A DNA stretch of 64,000 nt from an uncultured Armatimonadota bacterium (GCA_903833215.1 CAILEM010000077.1:1-64000), one strand, 5' to 3'; positions 43,183 to 52,441 are shown, counted from the first letter of the stretch. A program made the numbers and translations. Notes: generated from the sequence alone by a model not told the origin.

Positions 43183-43535
43183 TGTTTCATCTCCGTTTCT
43201 TCGCCACAGCAACCTCCGACGTTGCTAAAGTAGCTTCTGATCTGCGCCAGCGTTGCTTGGTTAACGCCACAAACCATGTTCTTGCCACGGCGCTCCATCG
43301 TGATGAGCTCCGCGTTTCGAAGCTCCTTCAAGTGGAAGCTGAGCGATGAGCTGATTTTTTCGGTCCCAATGACCGAGCAGCACACTTCGCCCACTGTCGG
43401 ACCGAGAACGGGTCGCACTTCCCCTTCATCACCCACGGCCACGGGGCAACAACAGGAGGCTAGGAACTCAAACACCCTGAGGCGCGTCGGGTCGCCCAAG
43501 GCTTTGAAGATAACAGATCGATCTTTGTGATCCAC
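43179..43535 (-). CDS. arsR: ArsR/SmtB-family transcriptional repressor
   Basis: ArsR represses its operon until As(III) binds. The 118-residue winged-helix protein has the DNA-recognition segment SSSLSFHLKELRNAELITMERRGK (about 62-85) and many cysteines: CCC at 28-30, CC at 52-53 next to the recognition helix, C89 and CC at 109-110. This is not the classical ELCVCDL site, but ArsR proteins with alternative Cys triads are known. GTG 43535 starts it, with a TATGAT 6 nt upstream and no Shine-Dalgarno, hence probably leaderless. It is cotranscribed with arsM. Confidence 0.92.
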   Translation of the reverse strand: MDHKDRSVIFKALGDPTRLRVFEFLASCCCPVAVGDEGEVRPVLGPTVGEVCCSVIGTEKISSSLSFHLKELRNAELITMERRGKNMVCGVNQATLAQIRSYFSNVGGCCGEETEMKQ

Positions 43536-43544
43536 GCTCTTATC

Positions 43545-43571
43545 ATATCATATATTTCTATAAATGTAGAA
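43545..43571 (-). promoter_or_regulatory. Promoter and putative ArsR operator
   Basis: TTCTA (43556-43560) and TAGAA (43567-43571) form an inverted repeat that overlaps the -35/spacer region (minus strand TTCTAC), with TATGAT about 18 bp downstream and the GTG start 6 nt after that. This suits repression by the encoded ArsR. Confidence 0.6.
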
Positions 43572-43624
43572 CTATTAAAGAGATTTTCACTGGACCTTCA
43601 TGTCGATGATCTGGCAGGGCCGAA

Positions 43625-44455
43625 TTACAGCCCTGCGTACCAATCGTATCCCTGTTCAGCCCAGTAGTCGGTCGGGCGTTGATCGGTATAGGTGATCGAT
43701 CCTATCCGCTTCAGGTTCTTTACTCCGTACTTCACCGGAATTGCTAATCGCAACGGCGCACCATGGTCCAAGCTGAGCGGTTCCCCATTCATCTCATAGC
43801 AAAGCAGTGTCTGGGGATGCAGGGCGCTCGCCATGTCGAGCCCGACGTAGTAGGCCTCGTTTGGCGTCATCATCGACACGTAGCGAACCAATTCCTCGGG
43901 CTTGTTGTTCACGTCGGGTGGGTTGCTCGTTCTAGATGAAGGTGGATACTTTGCGGCGAAGTCTGCAAAGCGAACTCCCTTCCATTCCACCTTCATGCTC
44001 CATCCTTCGATGCAGAACATCTCGGTAATTTGAGTTGTCACTGGCAGCTTCTTGATATCTTCGAGGGTCAGAACGGTGGGTTCGTCTTTTCCAAAAACGT
44101 TATTCACCGTCAAGGTCCATTCGCTGGGATCAAAGTTTTCTTCTTCTAGCCCTACATCGCCGTTCTGCCTCAGTTCAGTCAGGTCGGCCTTCAAGTAGGT
44201 CGGGGACAGTTGGCCTTTTCGGTACAGGTCCATACCTACGCCCTGGTTCGCTTCGAGTGCCCTTCGAAATGGCCATGGTGTTCCCCAGTCTTCCTGGCGA
44301 GATGCCAGCCAATGGACCCCACTATAGGCTCCGAGAGCGGCGATACCTGCCCAAAGAAAACTGCGTCGCGACATGCGGCCCATTGCCGCCTTGACCTCAC
44401 TGTTGTGCTCAGTGACGCTTCCCATTTGGGGTTGTTCTAAGTTCAAATCACTCAC
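43625..44455 (-). CDS. Tat-exported molybdopterin-dependent oxidoreductase (MsrP/sulfite-oxidase-like)
   Basis: A 276-residue protein of the sulfite oxidase/YedY fold. A Tat signal SRRSFLWAG (29-37) with a hydrophobic stretch follows a polar leader. The molybdenum-ligand Cys is C148 (TEMFCIEGWSMKVEWKG), and the typical SLDHGAPLRLAIPVKYGVKNLKRI (about 229-252) is present. MsrP reduces methionine sulfoxide; related enzymes oxidise sulfite. The partner here is a cytochrome b of another type than MsrQ, so the substrate cannot be fixed. Its start overlaps the cytochrome b gene by 4 nt. Confidence 0.88.
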   Translation of the reverse strand: MSDLNLEQPQMGSVTEHNSEVKAAMGRMSRRSFLWAGIAALGAYSGVHWLASRQEDWGTPWPFRRALEANQGVGMDLYRKGQLSPTYLKADLTELRQNGDVGLEEENFDPSEWTLTVNNVFGKDEPTVLTLEDIKKLPVTTQITEMFCIEGWSMKVEWKGVRFADFAAKYPPSSRTSNPPDVNNKPEELVRYVSMMTPNEAYYVGLDMASALHPQTLLCYEMNGEPLSLDHGAPLRLAIPVKYGVKNLKRIGSITYTDQRPTDYWAEQGYDWYAGL

Positions 44456-45177
44456 TCGGTCACCTCGTCAGCAACGATCTCGTACCCCGTCACCATGGCG
44501 CGGAAGTTGTTCCACCCGGCACGAATCACCTGGGCGACATGGACGAAGAAGAAGCCGATGAAGCCCATCATCAGCCAAAAATGCAGAAACCTAGCGACGG
44601 TGTATCCACCGAGAAGTTGGGTAAATAAGCTTGCTTGCACGGGCTTGTAGATGGCTATCCCCGTAACCAAGGAGCCTAATCCCATCAAGATCACACCCGT
44701 GTAGGCGATCTTTTGAGCACCGTTAAATTTGCCCTGGGATGGGGCCTCTTTGCGAAGGTGAAGGTCATGAAGCACGACGTGAATGGCTTCACGAAGCGTA
44801 TTGCGCGAAGGCAGTATGTGCCTCCACTCCCCCGAAATCGCGGTGTAGAGCACGTAGAGAATGCCATTGATGGTGAAGAACCACATCAGAAGGAAATGCC
44901 ATGACATTCCTTCCGCGAGCCGAGCAGAGAGTTCGTACACGCCCGGTTTCGGCGGCTTCTCTTGATATCCCGGATGATAGAACCAATCAGGGAAGAGCGC
45001 GATCGGTCCGAGATGCATCACGCCATTCGCCCAATAGATCAAGAGTCCGCTCCAGATCATGATGGCGAGCACCGGGAAGTTAACCCAGTGAAACCATCGG
45101 ATGGCCAGAGGGTGTTTCTCCTCAATTCGAAGTGGTTTGTCGTCCATGCGTGCCTTGTTCATCGGTCTTTCGATCAT
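44452..45177 (-). CDS. Cytochrome b561-like (Ni/Fe-hydrogenase-type) membrane subunit
   Basis: The product of up to 241 residues has four or five membrane helices with His residues placed for two b hemes: HPLAIRWFHWVNF (22-34), SWHFLLMWFF, and the late FLHFWLMMGFIGFFFVHVAQV. This is the quinol-exchanging diheme cytochrome b family (PF01292-like). It would carry electrons between the quinone pool and the periplasmic molybdo-enzyme of the next gene. It starts 5 bp after the thioredoxin-like gene; three ATGs near the start are possible. Confidence 0.85.
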   Translation of the reverse strand: MIERPMNKARMDDKPLRIEEKHPLAIRWFHWVNFPVLAIMIWSGLLIYWANGVMHLGPIALFPDWFYHPGYQEKPPKPGVYELSARLAEGMSWHFLLMWFFTINGILYVLYTAISGEWRHILPSRNTLREAIHVVLHDLHLRKEAPSQGKFNGAQKIAYTGVILMGLGSLVTGIAIYKPVQASLFTQLLGGYTVARFLHFWLMMGFIGFFFVHVAQVIRAGWNNFRAMVTGYEIVADEVTE

Positions 45178-45182
45178 CCAGT

Positions 45183-45722
45183 CTAGCCCGGTTCCCTTAA
45201 CAGCTCCTGAACGGTACGTGAAACCTGCTGCACACCATCGGCCCCCTGGTATCCAAGTTCACCAAGCCACGTGTATCGAACTCTGCCCTTCTTGTCGATG
45301 ACGAATACCGTTGGCCAAACTTGGAGCCCATAGTGGTTCCAGTTAGCACCGTCATTATCGACGAGCACGGGATACTCCACGCCGAGTTTGGGAAGTGCCC
45401 TCTGCACATTTTTGATATTCCGTTCTTCTGGTAATTCTGGAGTGTGAACGCCGATCACTTGGACCAGGTTCGAAGGATACTGCTTGGCCCACGCCGCATA
45501 GCTCGGCAGATTGTGTTTGCAGTTAATGCACTCAAACGTCCAGAAATGTAGGATCGTCACCCGGCCTTTGAAGTTCTGTATACGGTCGACATCGGTTGGC
45601 TTTACATTCAGCCAACTCTGCCCCACCAACTTCGGTGCTCGGTAGTGCGTGTCTCTTGAAGCCGATGCCGCAATCGCCGCCAACATCAACACCCCCGCCA
45701 ATAGTCCTTTGTGAATTCTCAT
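45183..45722 (-). CDS. Exported thioredoxin-like protein (TlpA/DipZ type)
   Basis: A 179-residue periplasmic protein with a signal peptide (MRIHKGLLAGVLMLAAIAASA) and a thioredoxin fold with active-site CINC (65-68) in HFWTFECINCKHNLPS, the pattern of the C-terminal domain of DipZ/CcdA-like proteins. It may supply reducing power or protect thiols of the following enzymes. A GAAAGGA ribosome-binding site lies about 12 nt before the ATG. First gene of the three-gene redox operon. Confidence 0.87.
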   Translation of the reverse strand: MRIHKGLLAGVLMLAAIAASASRDTHYRAPKLVGQSWLNVKPTDVDRIQNFKGRVTILHFWTFECINCKHNLPSYAAWAKQYPSNLVQVIGVHTPELPEERNIKNVQRALPKLGVEYPVLVDNDGANWNHYGLQVWPTVFVIDKKGRVRYTWLGELGYQGADGVQQVSRTVQELLREPG

Positions 45723-45927
45723 CTGTTCTCTGTCCTTTCAAATCATCGGTTACTGACTGCAGAGAATGCAGAGCCGAGAGAATTGGTTCCATGACTTTTC
45801 TTCCTGGATCCTGAGCATGCCATGTGCAGGAAGGATTACCACGACCGTCTCCGGTTTGAGACGTGCCCCGAAGCACTCAAGGTTTCAACCTGCGCGGTAG
45901 TATGGTTTTGCTTTTCGAGGTCAAAGG

Positions 45928-47145
45928 TTGAAGTTCAAAAAAATCGTTGGAGTGATTGCGGCAGCAGCGTGCACCTACGTCCTGACAGGATGTGGTGGTG
46001 GCGGCGGGAGCACGCCGCCGGCGCCGAAGCACTCGAAGTGGACGGTGTTGGTGTACATGAACGCGGCCAATGACCTTGCCGTATACAGCGACACCAACGT
46101 CACCCAGATGGAGCAGGTGGCACCCAACTCGGACGTTGAGGTGATCGTCCAGTGGAAGCAATCCACCAAGGTGAGTTCCTTCTCCACATTCAACGGCACT
46201 CGACGATACCGGCTGGTGCCCAATGGCACCGGGGGCATGAAGCGGCAACTCATTCAAGACATGGGCTTGACCGTCGATATGGGTATTCCTCAGACCCTAA
46301 ACAGTTTCATTGCTTGGGGCAAATCCCACTATCCGGCTGACCACACTGCGGTTGTCTTGTGGGACCACGGAAATGGATGGCTCCCAAAGTTCGGTGTGAA
46401 TCTCAAGAAATCGCGCCCCTCTTTCAGTCGCGATGAATCGACGCATCACCAGATTGAGGTATGGCAACTCAACACCGCGTTTCAGGGACAGCACGTCGAT
46501 ATCACAGCGTTCGACTGCAGCCTTATGCAGATGGCGGAAGTGGCCTATCAATTCATGGGCCTCTCCGATTACGTTGCAGGAGACGAAGAAAGCCCTCCCG
46601 GTGCGGGTTATCCTTATCAGCGGTTGCTCGCGAAGTTCACGGCGAACCCTGATCAAACCCCTCGTCAGATGTCAAAGGCATTCGTCGACTGCATGCTTGA
46701 GGAGCCCACCTATGCTTCTGAAAAGATTGAGCAAAGTGTGATCGACACGTCGCAATTGTCAAGTGTCGGCACTGCCACCGCCACCTTGGCCGAGGCGCTC
46801 ATCGCGAACAAAGTTGCCCTCGCACCGATGATTCCAGGCCTCCGGAACACGGTTCAGACCTACAGCAAGTCCACCAACCGCTATTTCTACGACTCCATCG
46901 ACCTGTGCACACAGTTGAGCGCAGGGACGGGCATATCCGCAGTTCAAACCGCCTGTGCTGGCTATATCACCGCCGCGAATTCAGCGATCATTTGGGAGGG
47001 CCACAATTCGCATTCGGCAAATTCACACGGGCTTTCGATTGACTTCTCACCAAGCTCATTCTTCTCATCGGTCGATACCGACTATAAACTTTTGGCTTGG
47101 AATACCGTCACTGGCTGGGATCAGTGGCTGTCTATCGCGCCGTGA
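45928..47145 (+). CDS. Clostripain-like (C11) cysteine peptidase, lipoprotein
   Basis: C11 peptidases cleave after Arg or Lys. The 405-residue product starts at TTG (45928), opens with a signal and lipobox LTGC (Cys 22) plus a Gly linker, then the peptidase domain with catalytic H147 (LWDHGNGW) and C197 (ITAFDCSLMQMAEVAYQ). Cell-surface anchoring is predicted. No self-cleavage site can be stated. It is divergent from the redox operon and convergent with the D-aminopeptidase gene. Confidence 0.87.
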   Translation: MKFKKIVGVIAAAACTYVLTGCGGGGGSTPPAPKHSKWTVLVYMNAANDLAVYSDTNVTQMEQVAPNSDVEVIVQWKQSTKVSSFSTFNGTRRYRLVPNGTGGMKRQLIQDMGLTVDMGIPQTLNSFIAWGKSHYPADHTAVVLWDHGNGWLPKFGVNLKKSRPSFSRDESTHHQIEVWQLNTAFQGQHVDITAFDCSLMQMAEVAYQFMGLSDYVAGDEESPPGAGYPYQRLLAKFTANPDQTPRQMSKAFVDCMLEEPTYASEKIEQSVIDTSQLSSVGTATATLAEALIANKVALAPMIPGLRNTVQTYSKSTNRYFYDSIDLCTQLSAGTGISAVQTACAGYITAANSAIIWEGHNSHSANSHGLSIDFSPSSFFSSVDTDYKLLAWNTVTGWDQWLSIAP

Positions 47146-47147
47146 GA

Positions 47148-47990
47148 CTACGTTCCCGAGCGTCTTCCTTGAATCGACATATTGAACACAGATAAGGCAG
47201 CACGGTGTGCTGTCATAAAGCTTGGACGTGTCCATTCGACGGTGTACCCACTCAAGCGATTCACGTTCTCAAGTTGTGCGGCAAGGTCTGCTTCTTCAAC
47301 GTTTCGAAATTCAGCGCGCATGGTGACTGCCCCATCTATCGAATATGGCCTGCAACTCTCCGCATTCTTCAACGCTTCGTGGGCGGCAGCCTCGATCGCT
47401 GGCCCGGTCGTCTCAGGATGTGCGAGTTGCCCCATATAGCGTCCAAAGCCAACCTTAGTCGAGAACGTCCGGACTCCCGGAAGGCAATCAAGTGCCTCTT
47501 TGCATCCCACATCATCACTGGTCACGAGTAGTGTCGGCACACCATATGCCCCCGCAACAGCTGCGCTCACCGCGATCTCTCCGGCTTCGGTACCGTTGAT
47601 CCAAAACCGATACAGACCGCCTACCAAGGCATGATCCATAAGAGCCTTTTCTGCCCCCGCCATCCCGTGGTAGCCGATGAGGGCACATGCACCGAAGCTT
47701 GAGTCAATCCCATCCATCATGCCGTCAATACCGGCACCAAATCCTGAGATCAACTGGGTCCCTGCTTCCAGTTGATCAATCAGCAGGTTCTTGCATGTGG
47801 CATGGGAGTCCTTGACCACGACCTCAGTTGCCCCAGCTCGACGGAATCCACGAATCGCGGCGTTGACGTCGAGAGTCAGCATTCGGCGGGCAAACGCGTA
47901 GTCGAAGTGCTCAGCATCAGGCCTTCCGCACTGTGAAAACGAAACGACACCGGTTGCGCCCTCAATGTCGACAGAGATAAAGACCTTCAT
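47148..47990 (-). CDS. DppA-like D-aminopeptidase (peptidase M55)
   Basis: M55 metallopeptidases release N-terminal D-amino acids, for example from cell-wall peptides. The 280-residue product has the metal-binding SVDIEGATGV opening (D8, E10), VVVKDSHATC (near 58-67) and LIGYHGMAG (about 104-112), the typical zinc-ligand set. No signal peptide is seen, so it is cytoplasmic. It starts 4 bp after the lipoprotein gene, on the same strand. Confidence 0.92.
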   Translation of the reverse strand: MKVFISVDIEGATGVVSFSQCGRPDAEHFDYAFARRMLTLDVNAAIRGFRRAGATEVVVKDSHATCKNLLIDQLEAGTQLISGFGAGIDGMMDGIDSSFGACALIGYHGMAGAEKALMDHALVGGLYRFWINGTEAGEIAVSAAVAGAYGVPTLLVTSDDVGCKEALDCLPGVRTFSTKVGFGRYMGQLAHPETTGPAIEAAAHEALKNAESCRPYSIDGAVTMRAEFRNVEEADLAAQLENVNRLSGYTVEWTRPSFMTAHRAALSVFNMSIQGRRSGT

Positions 47991-47993
47991 GTG

Positions 47994-49211
47994 CTAGTAG
48001 GGACGTAGCCCAAAGTACTGTGTGAGGCTCGTATTCGCAAGCGGATTGCCGACAGCCGACATATTGAAATCATTCCCGATGGAGAGCAGCGCCTGAACGT
48101 TGTACGTAAAGCCAACGGGAAGAAGGTTGTTAATGTTCGTCGGGGTTCCATCAACTGCGTTCCACATCGCACCGTAACTCGTGATCGCATTGCCCACTTC
48201 GCCCACCACCGTACCAGCATTGTTGATGTCGTAGGCATAGCCACCGGATAGATCACCAGAAAGCTGAAGCGGATAGGGGTTGCCCTGGGCATCCCAATAG
48301 TACGGTAGCACAGCAGGATCGTTGGGATTCCCTACGAACGCAACGCCAACCGATACACCCTGGTCGTTGATCGCATAGACGGTCACGGCCAGACCATCGT
48401 TCGGCATTGCGAGAGCGATCGGATCGTGTGAGGGTGATAGCAAGTAGTAACCGGTCGGGCTCGAAGATGTTGTTGTGGGATGGACTCGCGCCTTCAATTG
48501 GGCAAGCCTCTCCGCTGGTGATCCCTTGAGGGGCGGATGAGTCGCCTTCAGCAGAGCAGCCCGCGAAGCAAAACCACGGTGCCCCCGCGTTTTTGCCGAA
48601 ACAATGAAAGTGAAGGCGTCGATGATCGCCGTACCCGAACTATTGATGCAAACGCCGTTCACGAAATAGGTCGAGTAATCCAAGCTCGGCAGGATGTATG
48701 GAGTCCGCTCCAGCTTGCCACCTCGGACCTTCAGAAGGTTCGCGTAGGGAGTCGTTTGATCGGCTTCGAGTCCAAGGTCCAGGAAAACGTCAGAACTCTT
48801 GGAGACTGCAGCCAAGGTTTCGTTAGGAACCGGTATGACCGACTGCCCTAACCGATATGCCCATAGGAACGAGCCAGATTGGTACGTCCCAATCGCAAAG
48901 TCGTAATTCGCAGTCGTCAAGGTCGCAGAGGCGAGGTTCGTATAGAAGAACTTCTCCTGGGACCCGATCCACAGCGCGTTGAGGCCGTTGGCGTCTGTTC
49001 CCAAAACTATGGCGGGTCCGAGAGTCGACACCGTGGAAGCAATCTGGGTTGCGGCACCATCGATGACGGTTCCGCTCTGCATCGCAAGCCGTGTCGGTGG
49101 AACCAGGCGAGCCGGAGACTGGACAATGCTTGCACTGCCACCGCAACCAGAAACTTCAAGAGCGAGTAGAACTGTGATAAGCGCTACCGGGCTGAATCTC
49201 TTATGGCTCAT
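47994..49211 (-). CDS. Predicted lipoprotein with HAF-like repeats
   Basis: A 405-residue exported protein. The true start is ATG 49211 with a strong AAGGAGAG ribosome-binding site; the frame is open a further 31 codons upstream. It has a signal with lipobox VSGC, then beta-rich sequence with a low-complexity Ser/Thr segment (TTTSSSPTG) and, near the C-terminus, repeats resembling extracellular HAF motifs (AYDINNAGTVVGEVG; YAINDQGVSVGVAFVG). Probably a surface protein of binding or structural type. It forms a pair with the D-aminopeptidase gene. Confidence 0.75.
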   Translation of the reverse strand: MSHKRFSPVALITVLLALEVSGCGGSASIVQSPARLVPPTRLAMQSGTVIDGAATQIASTVSTLGPAIVLGTDANGLNALWIGSQEKFFYTNLASATLTTANYDFAIGTYQSGSFLWAYRLGQSVIPVPNETLAAVSKSSDVFLDLGLEADQTTPYANLLKVRGGKLERTPYILPSLDYSTYFVNGVCINSSGTAIIDAFTFIVSAKTRGHRGFASRAALLKATHPPLKGSPAERLAQLKARVHPTTTSSSPTGYYLLSPSHDPIALAMPNDGLAVTVYAINDQGVSVGVAFVGNPNDPAVLPYYWDAQGNPYPLQLSGDLSGGYAYDINNAGTVVGEVGNAITSYGAMWNAVDGTPTNINNLLPVGFTYNVQALLSIGNDFNMSAVGNPLANTSLTQYFGLRPY

Positions 49212-49349
49212 GATCTCTCCTTGTCCCGCGTGCCAGCGATGTCGACAATCCGAATGGAGCCTAACGCAGCAGGAAGACTCATAGTACTGTATACACCAGT
49301 TCACCTAAAATGGATTTCGATTCCGCAAGAAGCCAGCTAGAATAATATG

Positions 49350-51185
49350 ATGATGAACGGTGGGACCCGAGGGCCAGGGAAGCCCATCAACAATGCAAGC
49401 CTCAAACGCGTGGTACGGCTATTTGGCCCTTACAAGACGAAGGTCGCTTGGACCGTGCTGCTCGTCTTACTGTCCGCAGGCTTGGGCATCCTGTCGCCAT
49501 TCTTCCTAAAGATCATTGTCAACGACGGGCTCTCCAAGCATCACCTCGCGATCGTCACGTCTTACAGCGCTTACACATTGCTGGCAACCCTTGGAGGCAC
49601 GGCCTTCGGACTTGGCTTCGCCTACGTAAGCGTTCTCGTGGGTCAGCGCATCATGCGCGATCTGCGCAACGACCTATACAAGCACTTGCAGGGCATGTCC
49701 CTCAAGTTTTTCACGGGAACGCGAACAGGTGAGATCCAGTCGAGATTGGCAAACGACGTCGGTGGCGTCCAATCCGTGGTAAGCGACACCGCCGCCAACC
49801 TGCTGTCAAATCTCACTACGGTTATCTCCACGCTGATCGCGATGATCGTGATGGACTGGCGATTGACGCTCCTTTCCGTCGGCGTCCTACCGTTGTTCGC
49901 TTTGCTTTCGGCCAAGATCGGCGACAAACTGCGCGTCAATCGAACGAAAATCCAATCCCAACTGGCGGATTTGAACTCGACGATGAATGAGACACTTTCG
50001 GTCTCGGGGGTTTTGCTCACCAAGACGAGTGGCAGACAGGCTCTCGCCTACCGCAAGTTTCAAGATGAAAACGAAAAGATGACGGCGACGAGCGTCCACA
50101 TGACGATGATCATGCGGGTGTTCTTCAACATGATCGGACTGACATTTGCGATCACACCGGTCTTGGTCTATTGGCTCGCCGGATACCTCGTCATTGGCCA
50201 AGGCGACCGGTCGCTTGACATCGGAACAATCGTAGCGTTCACAGCGCTCCAAAGCCGCTTGTTCTTCCCGCTGACCAGTCTCCTCAACGTCCAGGTCGAA
50301 GTGATGAGCGCGATGGCGCTCTTCGACCGAATTTACGAGTACATGGACCTTCCTCAAGAAATCGTGGATGCTCCAGATGCAGTTGAGCTGACCCACGATG
50401 AAATGGAGGGCGATGTCAGATTTGATAACGTCACCTTCCGATACGACGCTTCTCAGGAAACTCCCACCCTCGATGGTGTCAACCTTGAAGCCAAAGCGGG
50501 ACAGCTCGTAGCTTTGGTCGGAGCTTCTGGCTCTGGCAAAACGACGTTGACGTACCTCATTCCACGCCTCTATGATGCGGAGAGCGGGAGTGTTCAAATC
50601 GATGGGCACAACGTTCGGCAAATCAAACTTGAGTCGCTCGGGAAGTCTATTGCGGTCGTCACTCAAGAGACGTACCTCGTTCACGACACCATCCGTGAGA
50701 ACCTCCGCTACGGCAACCCCGATGCTACGGATGAAGAACTGGTCGCTGCGGCTAAAGCGGCAGCGATTCATGATCACATCTCTTCCCTGCCTGAAAAATA
50801 CGACACCATCGTGGGTGAACGAGGCTACAAGCTGTCAGGTGGCGAAAAGCAAAGAATCGCGATTGCTCGAGCCATTCTGAAGGACCCGAGAATCCTGATC
50901 CTGGATGAGGCCACCTCTGCCCTTGACACAAGTTCGGAGAGGCTGATCCAGGCCGCCCTCGTTCCCCTCATGAAGGGCAGGACGACCTTTGCGGTTGCTC
51001 ACCGCCTGTCAACGATTCAGGCTGCCGATCAGATATTGGTGCTCCAGCACGGGCACATTGTGGAACGCGGGACCCACAACCAACTCCTCGATCTCGATGG
51101 GGAATACGCACGGCTTTATCACATCCAGTTCGAAGACCAAACCGAGGAGGCCGCTTCAACGCCTGCCTTGATACTGCCGACCTAG
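49350..51185 (+). CDS. ABC exporter, MsbA/multidrug type (fused membrane and ATPase domains)
   Basis: The 611-residue half-transporter has six membrane helices (about 35-320), then an ATPase domain with Walker A ALVGASGSGKTTL (about 388-400), signature LSGGEKQRIAIARAI and Walker B ILILDEATSALD. Lipid, peptide or drug export is possible. Three ATGs follow one another (49347, 49350, 49353) after a TAGAAT hexamer and no Shine-Dalgarno, which suggests a leaderless start at the second. The kynureninase gene follows after 13 bp, so the two are probably cotranscribed. Confidence 0.9.
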   Translation: MMNGGTRGPGKPINNASLKRVVRLFGPYKTKVAWTVLLVLLSAGLGILSPFFLKIIVNDGLSKHHLAIVTSYSAYTLLATLGGTAFGLGFAYVSVLVGQRIMRDLRNDLYKHLQGMSLKFFTGTRTGEIQSRLANDVGGVQSVVSDTAANLLSNLTTVISTLIAMIVMDWRLTLLSVGVLPLFALLSAKIGDKLRVNRTKIQSQLADLNSTMNETLSVSGVLLTKTSGRQALAYRKFQDENEKMTATSVHMTMIMRVFFNMIGLTFAITPVLVYWLAGYLVIGQGDRSLDIGTIVAFTALQSRLFFPLTSLLNVQVEVMSAMALFDRIYEYMDLPQEIVDAPDAVELTHDEMEGDVRFDNVTFRYDASQETPTLDGVNLEAKAGQLVALVGASGSGKTTLTYLIPRLYDAESGSVQIDGHNVRQIKLESLGKSIAVVTQETYLVHDTIRENLRYGNPDATDEELVAAAKAAAIHDHISSLPEKYDTIVGERGYKLSGGEKQRIAIARAILKDPRILILDEATSALDTSSERLIQAALVPLMKGRTTFAVAHRLSTIQAADQILVLQHGHIVERGTHNQLLDLDGEYARLYHIQFEDQTEEAASTPALILPT

Positions 51186-51198
51186 GCAACCAAAACGA

Positions 51199-52437
51199 AT
51201 GAACCAAGAACTCCTCTTAGAATTCGCTCACTTCAAGGATTCGGTAGATCCCCTTGGAGCGTTTCGCGATGAGTTTGTGATCGAGGATCCGGACCTTATC
51301 TATCTCGATGGAAACTCGCTCGGAAGGTTGCCAAAGCGCTCCATCAAACGGATGCGCGACTTGGTTGAGGTCCAATGGGGCGGACGCCTTGTTCGCGGAT
51401 GGGGCGAAGATTGGATCGATCTGCCGAATCGAATCGGGGCAAAAATCGCCAAACTTATCGGCGCAAGCAGTGACGAGGTCCTGGTGTGCGACTCTACATC
51501 GGTCAACTTCTTCAAGCTCGCCATGGCGGCTCTGGAATTCCAAAAGGGTCGAAGTGAGATCGTCACCGACTCAGCGAACTTCCCCTCCGATGTCTATCTT
51601 CTTCAGGGATGTGCCAAACAGACTGGCCACACCCTTCACGTTTGCGAACCCGAGCAAATTGGTGAGAAGCTGGGACCTAATACGGCATTACTAACTCTTA
51701 GCCACGTGTCCTTCAAGAGTGGCCATTTGCATTCCATGCGAGATCTCACTGCAAAAGCTCAGGCATGCGGAGCGAGGGTGCTGTGGGACCTGAGCCATTC
51801 GGTGGGAGCTTTGCCGATAGAACTCAACGCCTGCCACGCGGACTTGGCGGTGGGTTGCACCTACAAGTATCTCAATGGGGGGCCAGGTGCACCCGCATTC
51901 CTCTACGTCCGCCGAGACCTCCAAGAGAAATTGCTCAATCCAATTTGGGGATGGTTCGGGCAAACAAACCCCTTTGGTTTTTCACTGGATTACCAACCCG
52001 CCGCTGGAATCCAGCGATTCATGGTGGGAACCCCTCCCGTTCTGTCCTTGGCCGCCGTAGAGTGCGGTGTAGACCTAATGCTTGAGGCTGGAATAGAGCA
52101 ATTACGCGCAAAGTCCGTTGAGCAAACCGAGTTTCTCATTGAACTGTGGCGACAGTTACTTCAGCCGTTAGGGTTCAGTCTGAACTCACCTGCCTCATCG
52201 AGCGATCGGGGCTCACACATTTCGCTGGGGCATCCGAATGCATTCCAGATTGATCAGTGCCTGATCGAAGAGATGAAGGTCATTCCCGATTTCCGCCACC
52301 CCGACAACATTCGGCTAGGGGTCACTCCTATTTCGACAACGTTCTTCGTACTCGCAGAAGCGATGCTTAGGATCAAGAAGACGGTGGATTCCGGGGCTTA
52401 CAAGAAGTACCCAACCGTCGCAAAAGGGGTCACGTAG
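51199..52437 (+). CDS. kynU: Kynureninase
   Basis: KynU splits kynurenine to anthranilate and alanine using PLP. The 412-residue product has the opening DPLGAFRDEF (17-26), the YLDGNSLGRLP motif (35-45), the anchoring K223 (CTYKYLNGGPG) and WGWFGQ in the second half, as in bacterial kynureninases. The other kynurenine-pathway genes are not in the window. It is cotranscribed with the ABC exporter and convergent with the creatininase-family gene. Confidence 0.93.
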   Translation: MNQELLLEFAHFKDSVDPLGAFRDEFVIEDPDLIYLDGNSLGRLPKRSIKRMRDLVEVQWGGRLVRGWGEDWIDLPNRIGAKIAKLIGASSDEVLVCDSTSVNFFKLAMAALEFQKGRSEIVTDSANFPSDVYLLQGCAKQTGHTLHVCEPEQIGEKLGPNTALLTLSHVSFKSGHLHSMRDLTAKAQACGARVLWDLSHSVGALPIELNACHADLAVGCTYKYLNGGPGAPAFLYVRRDLQEKLLNPIWGWFGQTNPFGFSLDYQPAAGIQRFMVGTPPVLSLAAVECGVDLMLEAGIEQLRAKSVEQTEFLIELWRQLLQPLGFSLNSPASSSDRGSHISLGHPNAFQIDQCLIEEMKVIPDFRHPDNIRLGVTPISTTFFVLAEAMLRIKKTVDSGAYKKYPTVAKGVT

Positions 52438-52441
52438 CCAT

